Assembly (NCBI RefSeq): GCF_015351025.1
Contig: NZ_JADKRV010000001.1
Coordinates: 124,001-188,000 of the forward strand
DNA: 64,000 nucleotides
Reading direction: 5' to 3'
From: Curtobacterium sp. VKM Ac-1376
GTDB lineage: Bacteria; Actinomycetota; Actinomycetes; Actinomycetales; Microbacteriaceae
The notes under the pieces were generated by a model that worked only from the letters and a program-made list of their open reading frames with translations, was not told where the DNA came from and did no database searches. The translations under genes were made by a program, and so were the position numbers. Below are positions 36,477 through 44,622 of this stretch, in pieces (position 1 is the stretch's first letter; the number at the start of each line of letters is the position of its first letter).

Positions 36477-36779
36477 TCAGTCGAGCGGGACGGTCCGCGC
36501 AAAGGTGCGGGTGATCGGCGAGGCTGCCAGGAGCGGGCCGATGGCTGCCGCGCCCTCCGGGGTCGCGCGCCACGCCACGTAGGTGTCGTGGTCAGCAGCG
36601 GTCGTCCACGACTCCACCACGACCATCCGCGTCGGGTCGTCGTCGTCCACCAGGACCTCGAGCGACTCGAGGCCGTGGAACGACGCGGTCTGTTCGAGCG
36701 TCTCGCGGATCGCCGCCTCGACGGCATCGGCGGGGGCGTCGCTCTGGAACTGGACCTCGAGCAGGACGGTGATCGACAT
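36477..36779 (-). CDS. antibiotic biosynthesis monooxygenase-like (ABM) protein
   Basis: 100 residues with the ferredoxin-like ABM pattern: ITVLLEVQFQSDA, LEQTASFHGLESLEVLVDDD, MVVVESWTTAADHDTYVAWR. Such dimeric proteins range from heme oxygenases to quinol monooxygenases; the specific activity is unknown. It lies between the DUF2891 operon and pxpC. Confidence 0.75.
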   Translation of the reverse strand: MSITVLLEVQFQSDAPADAVEAAIRETLEQTASFHGLESLEVLVDDDDPTRMVVVESWTTAADHDTYVAWRATPEGAAAIGPLLAASPITRTFARTVPLD

Positions 36780-36844
36780 GGGTGCACCTTTCGTCGGCAG
36801 TGTCCAAGCCAACCCTGGACCGTGCCGGGTTGTTCCGAGACCGA

Positions 36845-37729
36845 TCAAGCGACGACACGGAACCGGATCGGGTCGCCCGGCCTGAGCTGCGCGGCGCGGT
36901 CGACGGACTCCGGCGTCAGGACCGCGACGACCGGGTAGCCGCCGGTCACCGGGTGGTCGGCGAGGAACAGCACCGGGAAGCCCTCCGGCGGGACCTGCAG
37001 TGACCCGGTCTCGACGCCCTCGCTCGGCAGTTCCTTCGTGACGGCACGGGCGAGGGGCGTCCGGGCGGTGGTGCGCACCCCCACACGGTCGCTGTCCGCG
37101 CTGACCCGGAAGTCCTGGCCCGCCAGGGTGGGACGCCACTCCGGAGTGAACCAGTCGTCGCGGGGGCCGGGCACGACGTCGAGCACCACGGGTTCGTCCG
37201 GCCACCGGGGCGCGGGTTGGGGGACCGCGTCGACGATCGGCCACGAGACCCGGGCATCCCCGACGGGCAGGATGTCACCGGCCGACAGCGGCGGCGGGCC
37301 GAGGCGTGCGAGGGAGTCCCACGAGCGACTGCCGAGCACGGGTTCCACCGCGAACCCGCCGAGCACGGCGACGTAGGCGCGGAGCCCCACGGTCGCCGTG
37401 CCGATGCGGAGGGTGTCTCCCGGGGCCAGGAGCAGGACCTCGTGCGACGCTGCGCCGCGGACCCGGCCGTCCGCCCGCTCGATCTCGACCGGGCAGGCCG
37501 CGCCCGCGGTCGCCGCGACCACGTACGCGTCCGCGCGGAGCGTGACGGAGCCGAGCAGGGCCTCCAGGACGGCCGCATCGGGACGGTTGCCGACCAGCCG
37601 GTTCGCGAGCGCCGCGGACCCGCGGTCGGCGGCGCCCGCCGCGCCGAGGCCCATGTCGCTGAAGCCCGGACGCCCGAGGTCCTGCGTCGTCGCGCCGTAG
37701 CCGACCTGCAGCACGGTCAGGGCGGTCAC
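36845..37729 (-). CDS. pxpC: 5-oxoprolinase subunit PxpC
   Basis: 294 residues of the carboxyltransferase/allophanate hydrolase subunit 2 family. YGATTQDLGRPGFSDMGLGA near the N-terminus and VVPGPRDDWFTP, VGVRTTARTPL, SEGVETGSLQVPPEGFPVLF and TGGYPVVAVL are family blocks. PxpABC converts 5-oxoproline to glutamate with ATP. GTG 37729 overlaps the pxpB stop. Confidence 0.92.
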   Translation of the reverse strand: MTALTVLQVGYGATTQDLGRPGFSDMGLGAAGAADRGSAALANRLVGNRPDAAVLEALLGSVTLRADAYVVAATAGAACPVEIERADGRVRGAASHEVLLLAPGDTLRIGTATVGLRAYVAVLGGFAVEPVLGSRSWDSLARLGPPPLSAGDILPVGDARVSWPIVDAVPQPAPRWPDEPVVLDVVPGPRDDWFTPEWRPTLAGQDFRVSADSDRVGVRTTARTPLARAVTKELPSEGVETGSLQVPPEGFPVLFLADHPVTGGYPVVAVLTPESVDRAAQLRPGDPIRFRVVA

Positions 37730-38358
37730 GCCGCACCCGCCTCGACGAAGCGCACGAGGGTGCCGGCCGGTGCCAGCGCCGGGGGAGTGCGTTCGAGCGA
37801 CCACATGGGCACCTCGGTCCGGCCGATGAGCTGCCACCCGCCCGGAGACGTTCGCGGGTAGACGGCACTGAACTCGCCCGCCAGGGCGACCGCGCCGCTC
37901 GGGACGGCCGTGCGGGCGGTGCTGCGGCGGGGCAGGTCGAGGGAGCGCTCGGTGCCGGTGAGGTAGCTGAAGCCGGGGGCGAAGCCGCAGAACGCGCTCG
38001 TCCAGAGCTGCCCGGTGTGCCAGGCCACCAGCTCGTCGCAGGTCATGCCGGTCAGGCCGGTGACGGTGTCGAGGTCCTCGCCGTCGTAGGTGACGGCGAT
38101 GACGAGCGGGTCGGAGTCGCTCGTGTCGGCGGTGCTGGACACCGCCTGCACCCGTTCGAGCCCAGCCTGCAACCGGGACGAGTCGGTCACCTCCCGGTCG
38201 TAGCGGAGCAGCAGGGTCCGGGCGCCGGAGACGACCTCGGTCAGGCCGGGCAGTGCGGCGTCCGCGAGCCCGGCGCGGAAGGCGACGACGTCGGCGAGCG
38301 AGCCGAACGTGGCGAGGAGCGCTCTGCCGCCCGCCGGGCGGACGTCGGGACCGGTCAC
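37726..38358 (-). CDS. pxpB: 5-oxoprolinase subunit PxpB
   Basis: 210 residues, allophanate hydrolase subunit 1/KipI family. Conserved are VTYDGEDLDTV, CGFAPGFSYLTG and LPRRSTARTAVPSGAVALAG. It activates the lactam with PxpC. Its GTG start lies inside the end of pxpA, and its stop in the start of pxpC, as in a classic pxpABC operon. Confidence 0.92.
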   Translation of the reverse strand: MTGPDVRPAGGRALLATFGSLADVVAFRAGLADAALPGLTEVVSGARTLLLRYDREVTDSSRLQAGLERVQAVSSTADTSDSDPLVIAVTYDGEDLDTVTGLTGMTCDELVAWHTGQLWTSAFCGFAPGFSYLTGTERSLDLPRRSTARTAVPSGAVALAGEFSAVYPRTSPGGWQLIGRTEVPMWSLERTPPALAPAGTLVRFVEAGAA

Positions 38359-39125
38359 GACGCGAGCGGCGCGAACGGCGCGATCGCGACACCATGTTCG
38401 GTCAGGAGGGCGCGGATCGCGCGCGCCATCGCGACGGCGTCGGGGGAGTCGCCGTGGACGCAGACCGAGTCGGCGCGCACCGCGATGTCGGAGCCGTCGA
38501 CCGCGGTCGCGACGCCGTCGGTGGCCATGCGGAGCACGCGGGCCGCGACCTCGTCGGGATCGTGCAGGACCGACCCGGGCTTGCTGCGTGGCACCAGGGA
38601 GCCGTCGGGCTCGTAGGCGCGGTCGGCGAACGATTCCGCGACGGGGCGGAGGCCGTGCCGGTCGGCGGCCTGCAGCAGTTCCGACCCGGGCAGCGCGAGC
38701 ACCGCGAGCGTCGGGTCGACGTCAGCGACTGCCCGGACGACCGCTTCCGCCTGCACCGGGTCGGCGCAGGCGGTGTTGTACAGGGCGCCGTGCGGCTTGA
38801 CGTACGTGACGGTGGTCCCGGCCACGCGGGCGGTGGCGGCCATCGCACCGAGCTGGTGCACGACGTCGGCGTACAGCTCGTCGGGCGACACGTGTACGGG
38901 TCTGCGGCCGAACCCGATGAGGTCGCGGTAGGCCACGTGGGCCCCGATCGCGACGCCGCGTTCGGCAGCGGCGCTGGCGGTCGCGAGCATGATCCTCGGG
39001 TCGCCGGCGTGGAAGCCGCAGGCGATGTTGGCGCTCGAGACCACGTCGAGCATCGCGGCGTCGTCGCCCATGGCCCAGGCGCCGAAGCCCTCGCCGAGGT
39101 CGCTGTTCAGGTCGATCGTCGTCAC
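38355..39125 (-). CDS. pxpA: 5-oxoprolinase subunit PxpA
   Basis: 256 residues, LamB/YcsF family: DLNSDLGEGFGAWAMGDDAA, SANIACGFHAGDP, VAYRDLIGFGRR and YVKPHGALYN are all present, with acidic and His residues of the hydrolytic site. GTG 39125 is preceded by GGGAG at five bases; an earlier ATG at 39158 would lie inside the operator. It is the first gene of the operon. Confidence 0.94.
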   Translation of the reverse strand: MTTIDLNSDLGEGFGAWAMGDDAAMLDVVSSANIACGFHAGDPRIMLATASAAAERGVAIGAHVAYRDLIGFGRRPVHVSPDELYADVVHQLGAMAATARVAGTTVTYVKPHGALYNTACADPVQAEAVVRAVADVDPTLAVLALPGSELLQAADRHGLRPVAESFADRAYEPDGSLVPRSKPGSVLHDPDEVAARVLRMATDGVATAVDGSDIAVRADSVCVHGDSPDAVAMARAIRALLTEHGVAIAPFAPLAS

Positions 39126-39146
39126 GGGTGCTCCCTGTCCTCGCGG

Positions 39147-39159
39147 GTTGTTGAACAAT
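39147..39159. promoter_or_regulatory. GntR-type operator upstream of pxpA
   Basis: GTTGTTGAACAAT, identical in 12 of 13 positions to the site at 33333-33345. It lies 22-34 bases upstream of the pxpA start, where a repressor would occlude the promoter or the initial transcribed region. Confidence 0.62.
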
Positions 39160-39286
39160 CTACCGAGCGTGCCGGTTCATGTCACCTGTGCTGGACGGCT
39201 GGTTCCGAGGGGCGGCACGTACTGTCCGAGTCCTCAGCGCCACCGGGGGCACCGCCTCCGGATCGACCACTCCATTGGAGCAGATC

Positions 39287-39457
39287 ATGACCGACAGCGA
39301 CAACACCCACGGCACCCCGGCGAACGACCCGGAGGGCACCGAGAAGCCGGGCGGCCTCGGCGACGACAGCACCATCCCCAACAACCCCGACGGCCTGGCT
39401 GCCGGCCACACGGGCGACGGCTCGCACTTCAACCCGGAAGAAGACGGCGAGCAGTAG
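39287..39457 (+). CDS. small disordered acidic protein
   Basis: 56 residues, rich in Gly, Asp, Asn and Pro (DSDNTHGTPANDPEGTEKPG), no hydrophobic core, GGAG eight bases before the ATG. Followed at once by a strong terminator. A hypothetical protein with no recognised family. Confidence 0.6.
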   Translation: MTDSDNTHGTPANDPEGTEKPGGLGDDSTIPNNPDGLAAGHTGDGSHFNPEEDGEQ

Positions 39458-39478
39458 ACGGTTCGCCGCCCTCGGGCT

Positions 39479-39532
39479 GACGCAGAACGACACCCCCGTC
39501 GTCGTACGACAACGGGAGTGTCGTTCTGCGTC
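39479..39532. terminator. long bidirectional hairpin terminator
   Basis: GACGCAGAACGACAC pairs with GTGTCGTTCTGCGTC over 15 bases, with further pairing toward a 12-base loop. It lies between the convergent small acidic protein gene and the DivIVA-like gene and serves both. It is unrelated to the GGGAGGC palindrome family. Confidence 0.85.
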
Positions 39533-39548
39533 TGCGTCTGCGGGGCGT

Positions 39549-39818
39549 TCAGCGAGACGCGTGCTTCCGCAGTGCGACGACGACCTCGTCGAGGAAGTCG
39601 TCCACCTGGTCCTGGGCGTAGCCCTCGCGGAACTTCGTCGGTTGGAAGCGCACGGCCGCCACGTCGTCCGGTGTGAGCGGATCGACGGGGTGTCCATGCT
39701 CGTACCCGGCGAGCGTCGCCCGGATCCGGTCGAGGAACGCGTCGACCTCGTTCTGGTCGTAGCCCTCGCGCCACCGGGTCGGCCGGAACCGCGCGTCGGA
39801 CACTTCTCGTGCGAGCAT
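39549..39818 (-). CDS. small protein with two DivIVA-like motifs
   Basis: 89 residues made of two copies of a DivIVA/GpsB-type N-terminal motif: ARFRPTRWREGYDQNEVDAF and VRFQPTKFREGYAQDQVDDF, each ending in L-D. There is no coiled-coil tail as in Wag31/DivIVA. Each motif normally binds the membrane as a crossed-loop dimer, so two in tandem could form an intramolecular pair. Start ATG 39818 follows AGGGGGAG. A role at the cell pole or septum is inferred only. Confidence 0.75.
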   Translation of the reverse strand: MLAREVSDARFRPTRWREGYDQNEVDAFLDRIRATLAGYEHGHPVDPLTPDDVAAVRFQPTKFREGYAQDQVDDFLDEVVVALRKHASR

Positions 39819-39871
39819 GTTCTCCCCCTTCTGCTGGCCGGGCCATGCTCCCACGGGCAGGCTGCCGGGGC

Positions 39872-40216
39872 TCAGTGCTGCGGCGTCCGCTTGCCGAACA
39901 GCGCGTCGAGGAACCGCGAGAACCACGACTCCGGCTCGTGGGTCGTCTCGATCGAGCGAGTGGGCGGCCGGTACGCAAGGTCGTGCAGCATGTTGCGCTT
40001 CGAGCCGTCCCAGTTCGCGAACAGGTACGCCCCGCCGATGAAGGACATGCTCCGGACGGGCGTCCGTTTCCACGAGTCCGCGGCGACGTAGTAGCCGGCG
40101 TGCCCGGCGCGGATGTGCTCGATGACGGTGTCGACGTCGACGACGCTGGTGGTCGTCACGACGGCTGTGATGCCCGTGCGGTCACGGGCGACGTACTCGA
40201 TGAGGTGTTCGGTCAC
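39872..40216 (-). CDS. DUF3892-like protein
   Basis: 114 residues. ITAVVTTTSVVDVDTVIEHI, AGHAGYYVAADSW and FIGGAYLFANWDGSKRNMLH match the DUF3892 layout (Y-x-V...x-Y-L-x-T-x-x-D-x-x-x-x-N-x-L), and the tail is basic and Phe/Trp-rich (WFSRFLDALFGKR). Start uncertain: GTG 40216 is used, GTG 40252 gives 126 residues; neither has a clear ribosome site. Confidence 0.6.
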   Translation of the reverse strand: MTEHLIEYVARDRTGITAVVTTTSVVDVDTVIEHIRAGHAGYYVAADSWKRTPVRSMSFIGGAYLFANWDGSKRNMLHDLAYRPPTRSIETTHEPESWFSRFLDALFGKRTPQH

Positions 40217-40363
40217 GATGGGGGACTCTTCGTCGCGGTGGTGAAATGCCACGACAGGCAGCGTGGCGGAGGGGATTCGGAACCGCCGTTGCTTCCGATT
40301 CCAGAGTACGTCCGGCCCCGTGTGCCGTCCCCGGAATGTCCGTCCTTCGCAGGGGGTGAGCGT

Positions 40364-40625
40364 TCAGTGGATGGACTGCCCGATCCATGCCGTGACCAGG
40401 TCGAGCGCCCGGTCGGAGTCCGGGCTGCCCGGTCGGTTGAGGAACGCGTGGCGGCTGTCCGGCAGGACGTGTCGTTCGACCTCGACGCCCGCAGCCTCGA
40501 GCTCGTTCGCGAAGCGTTCGTCCGAGGCGCGCATCACGTCCCGCTCGGCGTCGACCACCAGGGCGCGGGGGAACCTGTCGAGCTCGCCGATCGCCGCTGT
40601 CCACCGCGCTGACCGCCGGTACGCG
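40364..40625 (-). pseudogene. C-terminal fragment of an alpha/beta hydrolase
   Basis: GELDRFPRALVVDAERDVMR, then FANELEAAGVEVERHVLPDS and RHAFLN: the Asp and His parts of an HSL-type esterase (A-E-x-D...R-H-x-F). The nucleophile half and any start codon are missing; the fragment abuts the divergent yeiH gene. It is a deletion remnant. Confidence 0.7.
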
Positions 40626-40636
40626 ATGCTGGTCCC

Positions 40637-41668
40637 ATGCAGTCCGCTCGTGCCGCCGCCCCCGGTGTCGCCGTCGCCGTCGCGGTCGGCATCGTCGCCA
40701 CCCTCGTCGGCCGGATCGTCCCCGTCGTCGGTGGCCCTGTCCCGGCCGTCCTGATCGGCGCCGTGGTGGGCTGGCTCATCCGGCGTCGCACCGGCGGCAC
40801 GCTCGCAGCCCTGGCACCCGGCGTGAAGTTCTCGTCCAGCCGGGTCTTGCAGTTCGCGGTCGTCCTGCTCGGGGCGCAGCTGTCCATCGGCGAGGTCCTG
40901 CGCATCGGCGGTGAGACCCTGCCGGTGATGCTCGCGACGCTCGTCGTCTGCCTGGTGGCCGCGTGGGGGATCGGCCGACTGCTGCGGGTCTCGGGAGCAC
41001 TCCGCACCCTGATCGGCGTCGGGACCGGGATCTGCGGCGCCTCGGCGATCGCCGCCGTGACACCCGTCATCGGCGCGGTCAGCGCCGATGTCGCCTACGC
41101 GATGTCGACGATCTTCCTCTGCAACATCGCCGCGGTCTTCGCCTTCCCGCTGCTCGGACACGCCCTCGGCCTCAGTCAGCACGCCTTCGGCGTCTTCGCG
41201 GGCACCGCCGTGAACGACACGTCGTCCGTCGTCGCCACGGCGACCGTCTACGGCCGCCAGGCGACCGACACCGCGGTCGTCGTGAAGCTCGTGCGCACCC
41301 TGATGATCATCCCGATCGTCATCGGGCTGGCCGGACTGGAGGCCCGCCGCGCCTCCCGCGAGCAGCTCGCCCCCGCCTCGGGGCCGGGTCGCGGGTTCCG
41401 TGTGTTCCGGTTGGTGCCGTGGTTCCTGATCGGGTTCCTCGTGGTGGTGCTGCTCCGGACGGTCGGGGTCCTGCCCGCGTCCGTGGCGCCGGGGTTCGCG
41501 ACGGCTGCCTCGTTCCTCATCACGGTGGCGCTCGCCGCGATCGGCTGCTCGACGGACTTCGCGGCGCTCCGCCGTGCGGGCTTCCGGCCGATGCTGCTCG
41601 GCATCGCGCTCTGGGTCCTGGTGGCGGGGACGAGCCTCGGCATGCAGGCGGCGATCGGCCTGCTGTAG
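40637..41668 (+). CDS. YeiH family putative sulfate/anion exporter
   Basis: 343 residues, ten or so membrane helices, UPF0324 family. Family blocks are GVKFSSSRVLQFAVVLLGAQ, GTGICGASAIAAVTPVI and FAGTAVNDTSSVVATA. Function is not established; relatives have been linked to sulfate or sulfite export. No LysR partner is adjacent, unlike E. coli yeiE-yeiH. Confidence 0.88.
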   Translation: MQSARAAAPGVAVAVAVGIVATLVGRIVPVVGGPVPAVLIGAVVGWLIRRRTGGTLAALAPGVKFSSSRVLQFAVVLLGAQLSIGEVLRIGGETLPVMLATLVVCLVAAWGIGRLLRVSGALRTLIGVGTGICGASAIAAVTPVIGAVSADVAYAMSTIFLCNIAAVFAFPLLGHALGLSQHAFGVFAGTAVNDTSSVVATATVYGRQATDTAVVVKLVRTLMIIPIVIGLAGLEARRASREQLAPASGPGRGFRVFRLVPWFLIGFLVVVLLRTVGVLPASVAPGFATAASFLITVALAAIGCSTDFAALRRAGFRPMLLGIALWVLVAGTSLGMQAAIGLL

Positions 41669-41746
41669 GGGCTTGCCGGCACCCGGCCTATCGTTTATCG
41701 TTGCATCGAATTTCGATGGTATCGACGCTCGACAGGGGAAGAAGCC

Positions 41747-42358
41747 ATGACCACACCCGTCTACGAACCGCCCCGCGGGCGGAACTCCTACCTGGCCTAC
41801 GTCGTCGCGTGCGCGATCGGCATCGCGATCGTGGTGTGGCGGTACGTCGACCTGCTCGTCCACTCGATCACCTCGGGCACGGTGGCGGTGCCGATCCGGA
41901 TCCGCGAGACCAGTGCCGTCCCGCAGCCTCCGGGTGGTGCGACGGTGACGTCCGACCAGCTCGTGCTCCGGGCGCCGATCGCCGACGTGCCGGGTGGTGC
42001 GATCGGGTACATCCGCGTCGGCGACGCCCTGGAGGTCGTGCTCGTCAGCGCCCTCATCGCCCTGGTCGCGGCGGTGGCCTGGAAGATCTCGCGCGGCGGA
42101 CTCTTCGACCGGTCGACCACGCGGATCCTCGACTGGCTCGCCGGCGCGGTACTGGTCGCCGGGTTCCTGCCGTCGTTCGTCCGCCGCATGGGGTGGAACT
42201 GGGTGGTGTCGGGCCTCGGCTGGGACGGGTACCTGCCCACACCGGTGGTGGACCACCAGTTCCTGCCGGTGTACCTCGGCCTGCTCGTCGTCGTCTGCTT
42301 CCGGTTCGCGCTCACCGCCTCGCAGCGGATGGTGCGCGACCAGGCCGGGCTGGTCTGA
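41747..42358 (+). CDS. DUF2975-like membrane protein paired with an XRE regulator
   Basis: 203 residues with four membrane helices (SYLAYVVACAIGIAIVVWRY; VVLVSALIALVAAVAWKI; WLAGAVLVAGFLPSFV; YLGLLVVVCFRFAL) and the cytoplasmic SRGGLFDRSTTRIL typical of DUF2975. DUF2975 genes nearly always precede a small XRE regulator, as here with a TGATG overlap. The membrane partner probably tethers or modulates the regulator; mechanism unknown. Confidence 0.72.
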   Translation: MTTPVYEPPRGRNSYLAYVVACAIGIAIVVWRYVDLLVHSITSGTVAVPIRIRETSAVPQPPGGATVTSDQLVLRAPIADVPGGAIGYIRVGDALEVVLVSALIALVAAVAWKISRGGLFDRSTTRILDWLAGAVLVAGFLPSFVRRMGWNWVVSGLGWDGYLPTPVVDHQFLPVYLGLLVVVCFRFALTASQRMVRDQAGLV

Positions 42359-42588
42359 TGCCGCCGGAGCAGGAGGACGGCCACGCGGTCGTCTGCCACC
42401 TCGACGACCTGCTGGCTGCGCGGGGGATGACCCTCACGGAGCTCGCCGACCGGGTCGGTGTGACCGTCGTCAACCTGTCGGTGCTCAAGAACCATCGGGC
42501 TCGTGCCATCCGGTTCTCGACCCTCACGCGACTCTGCGAGGTGCTCGGCTGCCAGCCGGGCGACGTCTTCTCGGTGCGCGCGGACTGA
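42358..42588 (+). CDS. small XRE/YozG-like transcriptional regulator
   Basis: 76 residues, essentially one Cro/C1-type helix-turn-helix: LDDLLAARGMTLTELADRVG, VNLSVLKNHRARAIRFSTLT, LCEVLGCQPGDVF. It matches the YozG/YoaS-pair type and is coupled to the DUF2975 gene. It likely autoregulates the pair. Confidence 0.85.
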   Translation: MPPEQEDGHAVVCHLDDLLAARGMTLTELADRVGVTVVNLSVLKNHRARAIRFSTLTRLCEVLGCQPGDVFSVRAD

Positions 42589-42590
42589 CG

Positions 42591-42644
42591 ACGGGAGGCC
42601 CGCCCGACGTGAGCGGGTCTGCTCACGCGGGACGGGCCTCCCGT
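42591..42644. terminator. palindromic repeat/terminator with inner hairpin
   Basis: ACGGGAGGCCCG pairs with CGGGCCTCCCGT, and inside it GTGAGC pairs with GCTCAC. An elongated member of the dispersed family between convergent XRE and ABC permease genes. Confidence 0.8.
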
Positions 42645-42667
42645 CTGGGTCTGCCGGGTCTGCGGCG

Positions 42668-43744
42668 TCAGCCGCGCAGCGCCTCCGACAGCTTCACGCG
42701 GCTGCCGGTGCGGAGCAGGGCGTTCTCGTACACGCGAGCGCCGATGAGCACGACCGCGACGACCGACGCGGCGACGATGACGAGCGACAGGATCGGCTCC
42801 CACCACTCGGCCGTACCGAGGAAGATCCGCATGGGCATGCCGATCGGGGCGCTGAACGGCACGTACGACATGATGCCGAGGATCGTCGGGTTGTCGTACG
42901 CGACGATGATCAGGAAGTACGGGATCATCACGAGCATCATCACCGGGGTGGTGACGCTGCCGACGTCCTCCTGGCGGGAGACGAGCACGGCCGCCGCGGC
43001 GAACAGCGACGCCAGGAGCACGAACCCGATCGCGAAGAAACCGATGAACCACAGGATGCTCGGGCCGAGCATCGCGAACATGTTGTCCTGCCCGGTCACC
43101 GCCAACGTGACGATGGCGGCGACGGCCACCGCGACGATCTGCGCGAACGCCATGATGCTGTTGCCCAGCACCTTGCCGGCGAGCAGGGCCCTGGCCGGGA
43201 TCGCGGACATCAGGATCTCCACCACCCGTGTCGACTTCTCCTCGACCACGCTCTGGGCGATCGACTGGCCGAACGTCACCGCCGACGCGAAGTACACGAC
43301 GCCGAACGCGATGGCGATGAGGTAGACCAGCCCACCCGGGAGTGCGTCCGGGTCGAGCAGCTCGATGCGTGGTGTGACGCTCAACGCCGAGACGACCTCG
43401 GACGGGGCCTCGTCGAGTCCGACGACCTTGTAGCCGAGCGGGTCGTCCGACGGCACGATCGCGGCGTCGACGTCGCCCTTCGTCATGAGCCGTTCGGCGT
43501 CGTCGACCGAGGCCGACTTCGTGACGTCGAGCCCACTCGTGGTCGGCAGTGAGACCCCGTCGACCACCGCGACCGGGGTGGTGTCGTCCGCCGTGGTCTT
43601 GCTCACGATCCCGCCGACGACGATCGAGGCGACGACCATGCCGATCAGGATGAGTGCCGACACCACGAAGGCCTTGCTGCGGATGCGGGCCTGGATCTCG
43701 CGTGCGGAGACGAGCCGGACGGCCTGCACGAAGGAGCTGTTCAT
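42668..43744 (-). CDS. ABC-2 type permease (NatB-like)
   Basis: 358 residues. One N-terminal helix (VVSALILIGMVVASIVVGGI), a 150-residue extracytoplasmic part (VDGVSLPTTSGLDV...LPGG), then five helices with EEKSTRVVEILMSAIPARAL, the hallmark coupling segment of NatB/YhaP-type ABC-2 permeases. It forms an exporter with the ATPase encoded just upstream (4-base overlap). Confidence 0.88.
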   Translation of the reverse strand: MNSSFVQAVRLVSAREIQARIRSKAFVVSALILIGMVVASIVVGGIVSKTTADDTTPVAVVDGVSLPTTSGLDVTKSASVDDAERLMTKGDVDAAIVPSDDPLGYKVVGLDEAPSEVVSALSVTPRIELLDPDALPGGLVYLIAIAFGVVYFASAVTFGQSIAQSVVEEKSTRVVEILMSAIPARALLAGKVLGNSIMAFAQIVAVAVAAIVTLAVTGQDNMFAMLGPSILWFIGFFAIGFVLLASLFAAAAVLVSRQEDVGSVTTPVMMLVMIPYFLIIVAYDNPTILGIMSYVPFSAPIGMPMRIFLGTAEWWEPILSLVIVAASVVAVVLIGARVYENALLRTGSRVKLSEALRG

Positions 43745-44622
43745 CGGATGACCTCGCGGAAGACCTCGCTGAGTCGCGGCACCCGCGGCGCGAACGACCC
43801 GACCGTGCCGTGCTGCACGGCGCGCTGCAGCACGCGCTGGGCGGTGGCGGCGTCGGCCTCGAAGACCGCGTACCCGCCGTCGAACTCGCGGACGGCGACC
43901 CCCGGCTCGTCGCGGAGCCAGGCGACGTCACCGTCGACCAGCAGCTCCCAGGCGGCTGGGCCGGCCTGCTTGCGGAGCTCTTCCTGCGGCCCGGCGGCGC
44001 GGATCGTGCCGCCGGCGATGACCACGACGTCGTCGCAGAGCCGCTCGACCACGTCGAGCTGGTGGCTGGAGAAGAGGACCGGGACCCCGCGACCCGCGGT
44101 CTCGCGCAGGACGCCGAGCACCGTGTCGACGGCCATCGGGTCGAGGCCCGAGAACGGCTCGTCGAGCACCAGGACCTCGGGGTCGTGGGCGAGCGCCGCG
44201 GCGATCTGCACGCGCTGCTGGTTGCCGAGCGAGAGCTTCTCGACGGCGTCGTCGGCGTGCTGGCCGAGCTCGAGGCGCTCGAGCAGTTCGCCCGTGCGGG
44301 TCGTCGCCGTGCGCTTGTCGACCCCGTGCAGCCGGGCCAGGTAGGTGATCTGCTCGGCGACCGGCATCTTCGGGTACAGGCCGCGTTCCTCGGGCATGTA
44401 GCCGAAGCGGCGGCGGTCGGCGGGGCGGACCTGGGCACCGTCGATCGACACGGTTCCCGCGTCGGCCTGCAGGACGCCGAGCATGATCCGCATGGTGGTC
44501 GTCTTGCCGGCACCGTTGCCGCCGACGAACCCGGTCAGGCGGCCGCTGCCGACCGTGAAACCCACGTCGTCGAGCACCCGGCGGTCACCGAAGTGCTTGG
44601 TCACCCCTTCGATGGTGAGCAT
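43741..44622 (-). CDS. ABC transporter ATP-binding protein (NatA-like)
   Basis: 293 residues. Walker A GGNGAGKTTTMRIM, signature LSLGNQQRVQIAAAL, Walker B EVLVLDEPFSGLDP and H-loop FSSHQL, then a DUF4162-like C-terminal extension. ATG 44622 has AAGGGGA at five bases. Likely controlled by the two-component system encoded upstream on the same strand. Confidence 0.92.
   Translation of the reverse strand: MLTIEGVTKHFGDRRVLDDVGFTVGSGRLTGFVGGNGAGKTTTMRIMLGVLQADAGTVSIDGAQVRPADRRRFGYMPEERGLYPKMPVAEQITYLARLHGVDKRTATTRTGELLERLELGQHADDAVEKLSLGNQQRVQIAAALAHDPEVLVLDEPFSGLDPMAVDTVLGVLRETAGRGVPVLFSSHQLDVVERLCDDVVVIAGGTIRAAGPQEELRKQAGPAAWELLVDGDVAWLRDEPGVAVREFDGGYAVFEADAATAQRVLQRAVQHGTVGSFAPRVPRLSEVFREVIR

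Noticed and set aside
40364-42256. 630-codon minus-strand frame
   Set aside because: Only its last 88 codons resemble a protein (esterase fossil); the rest is antisense of yeiH and the DUF2975 gene.
42312-44513. 733-codon minus-strand frame
   Set aside because: A shifted frame over the real ABC ATPase and permease genes; Arg/Pro/Ser-rich.
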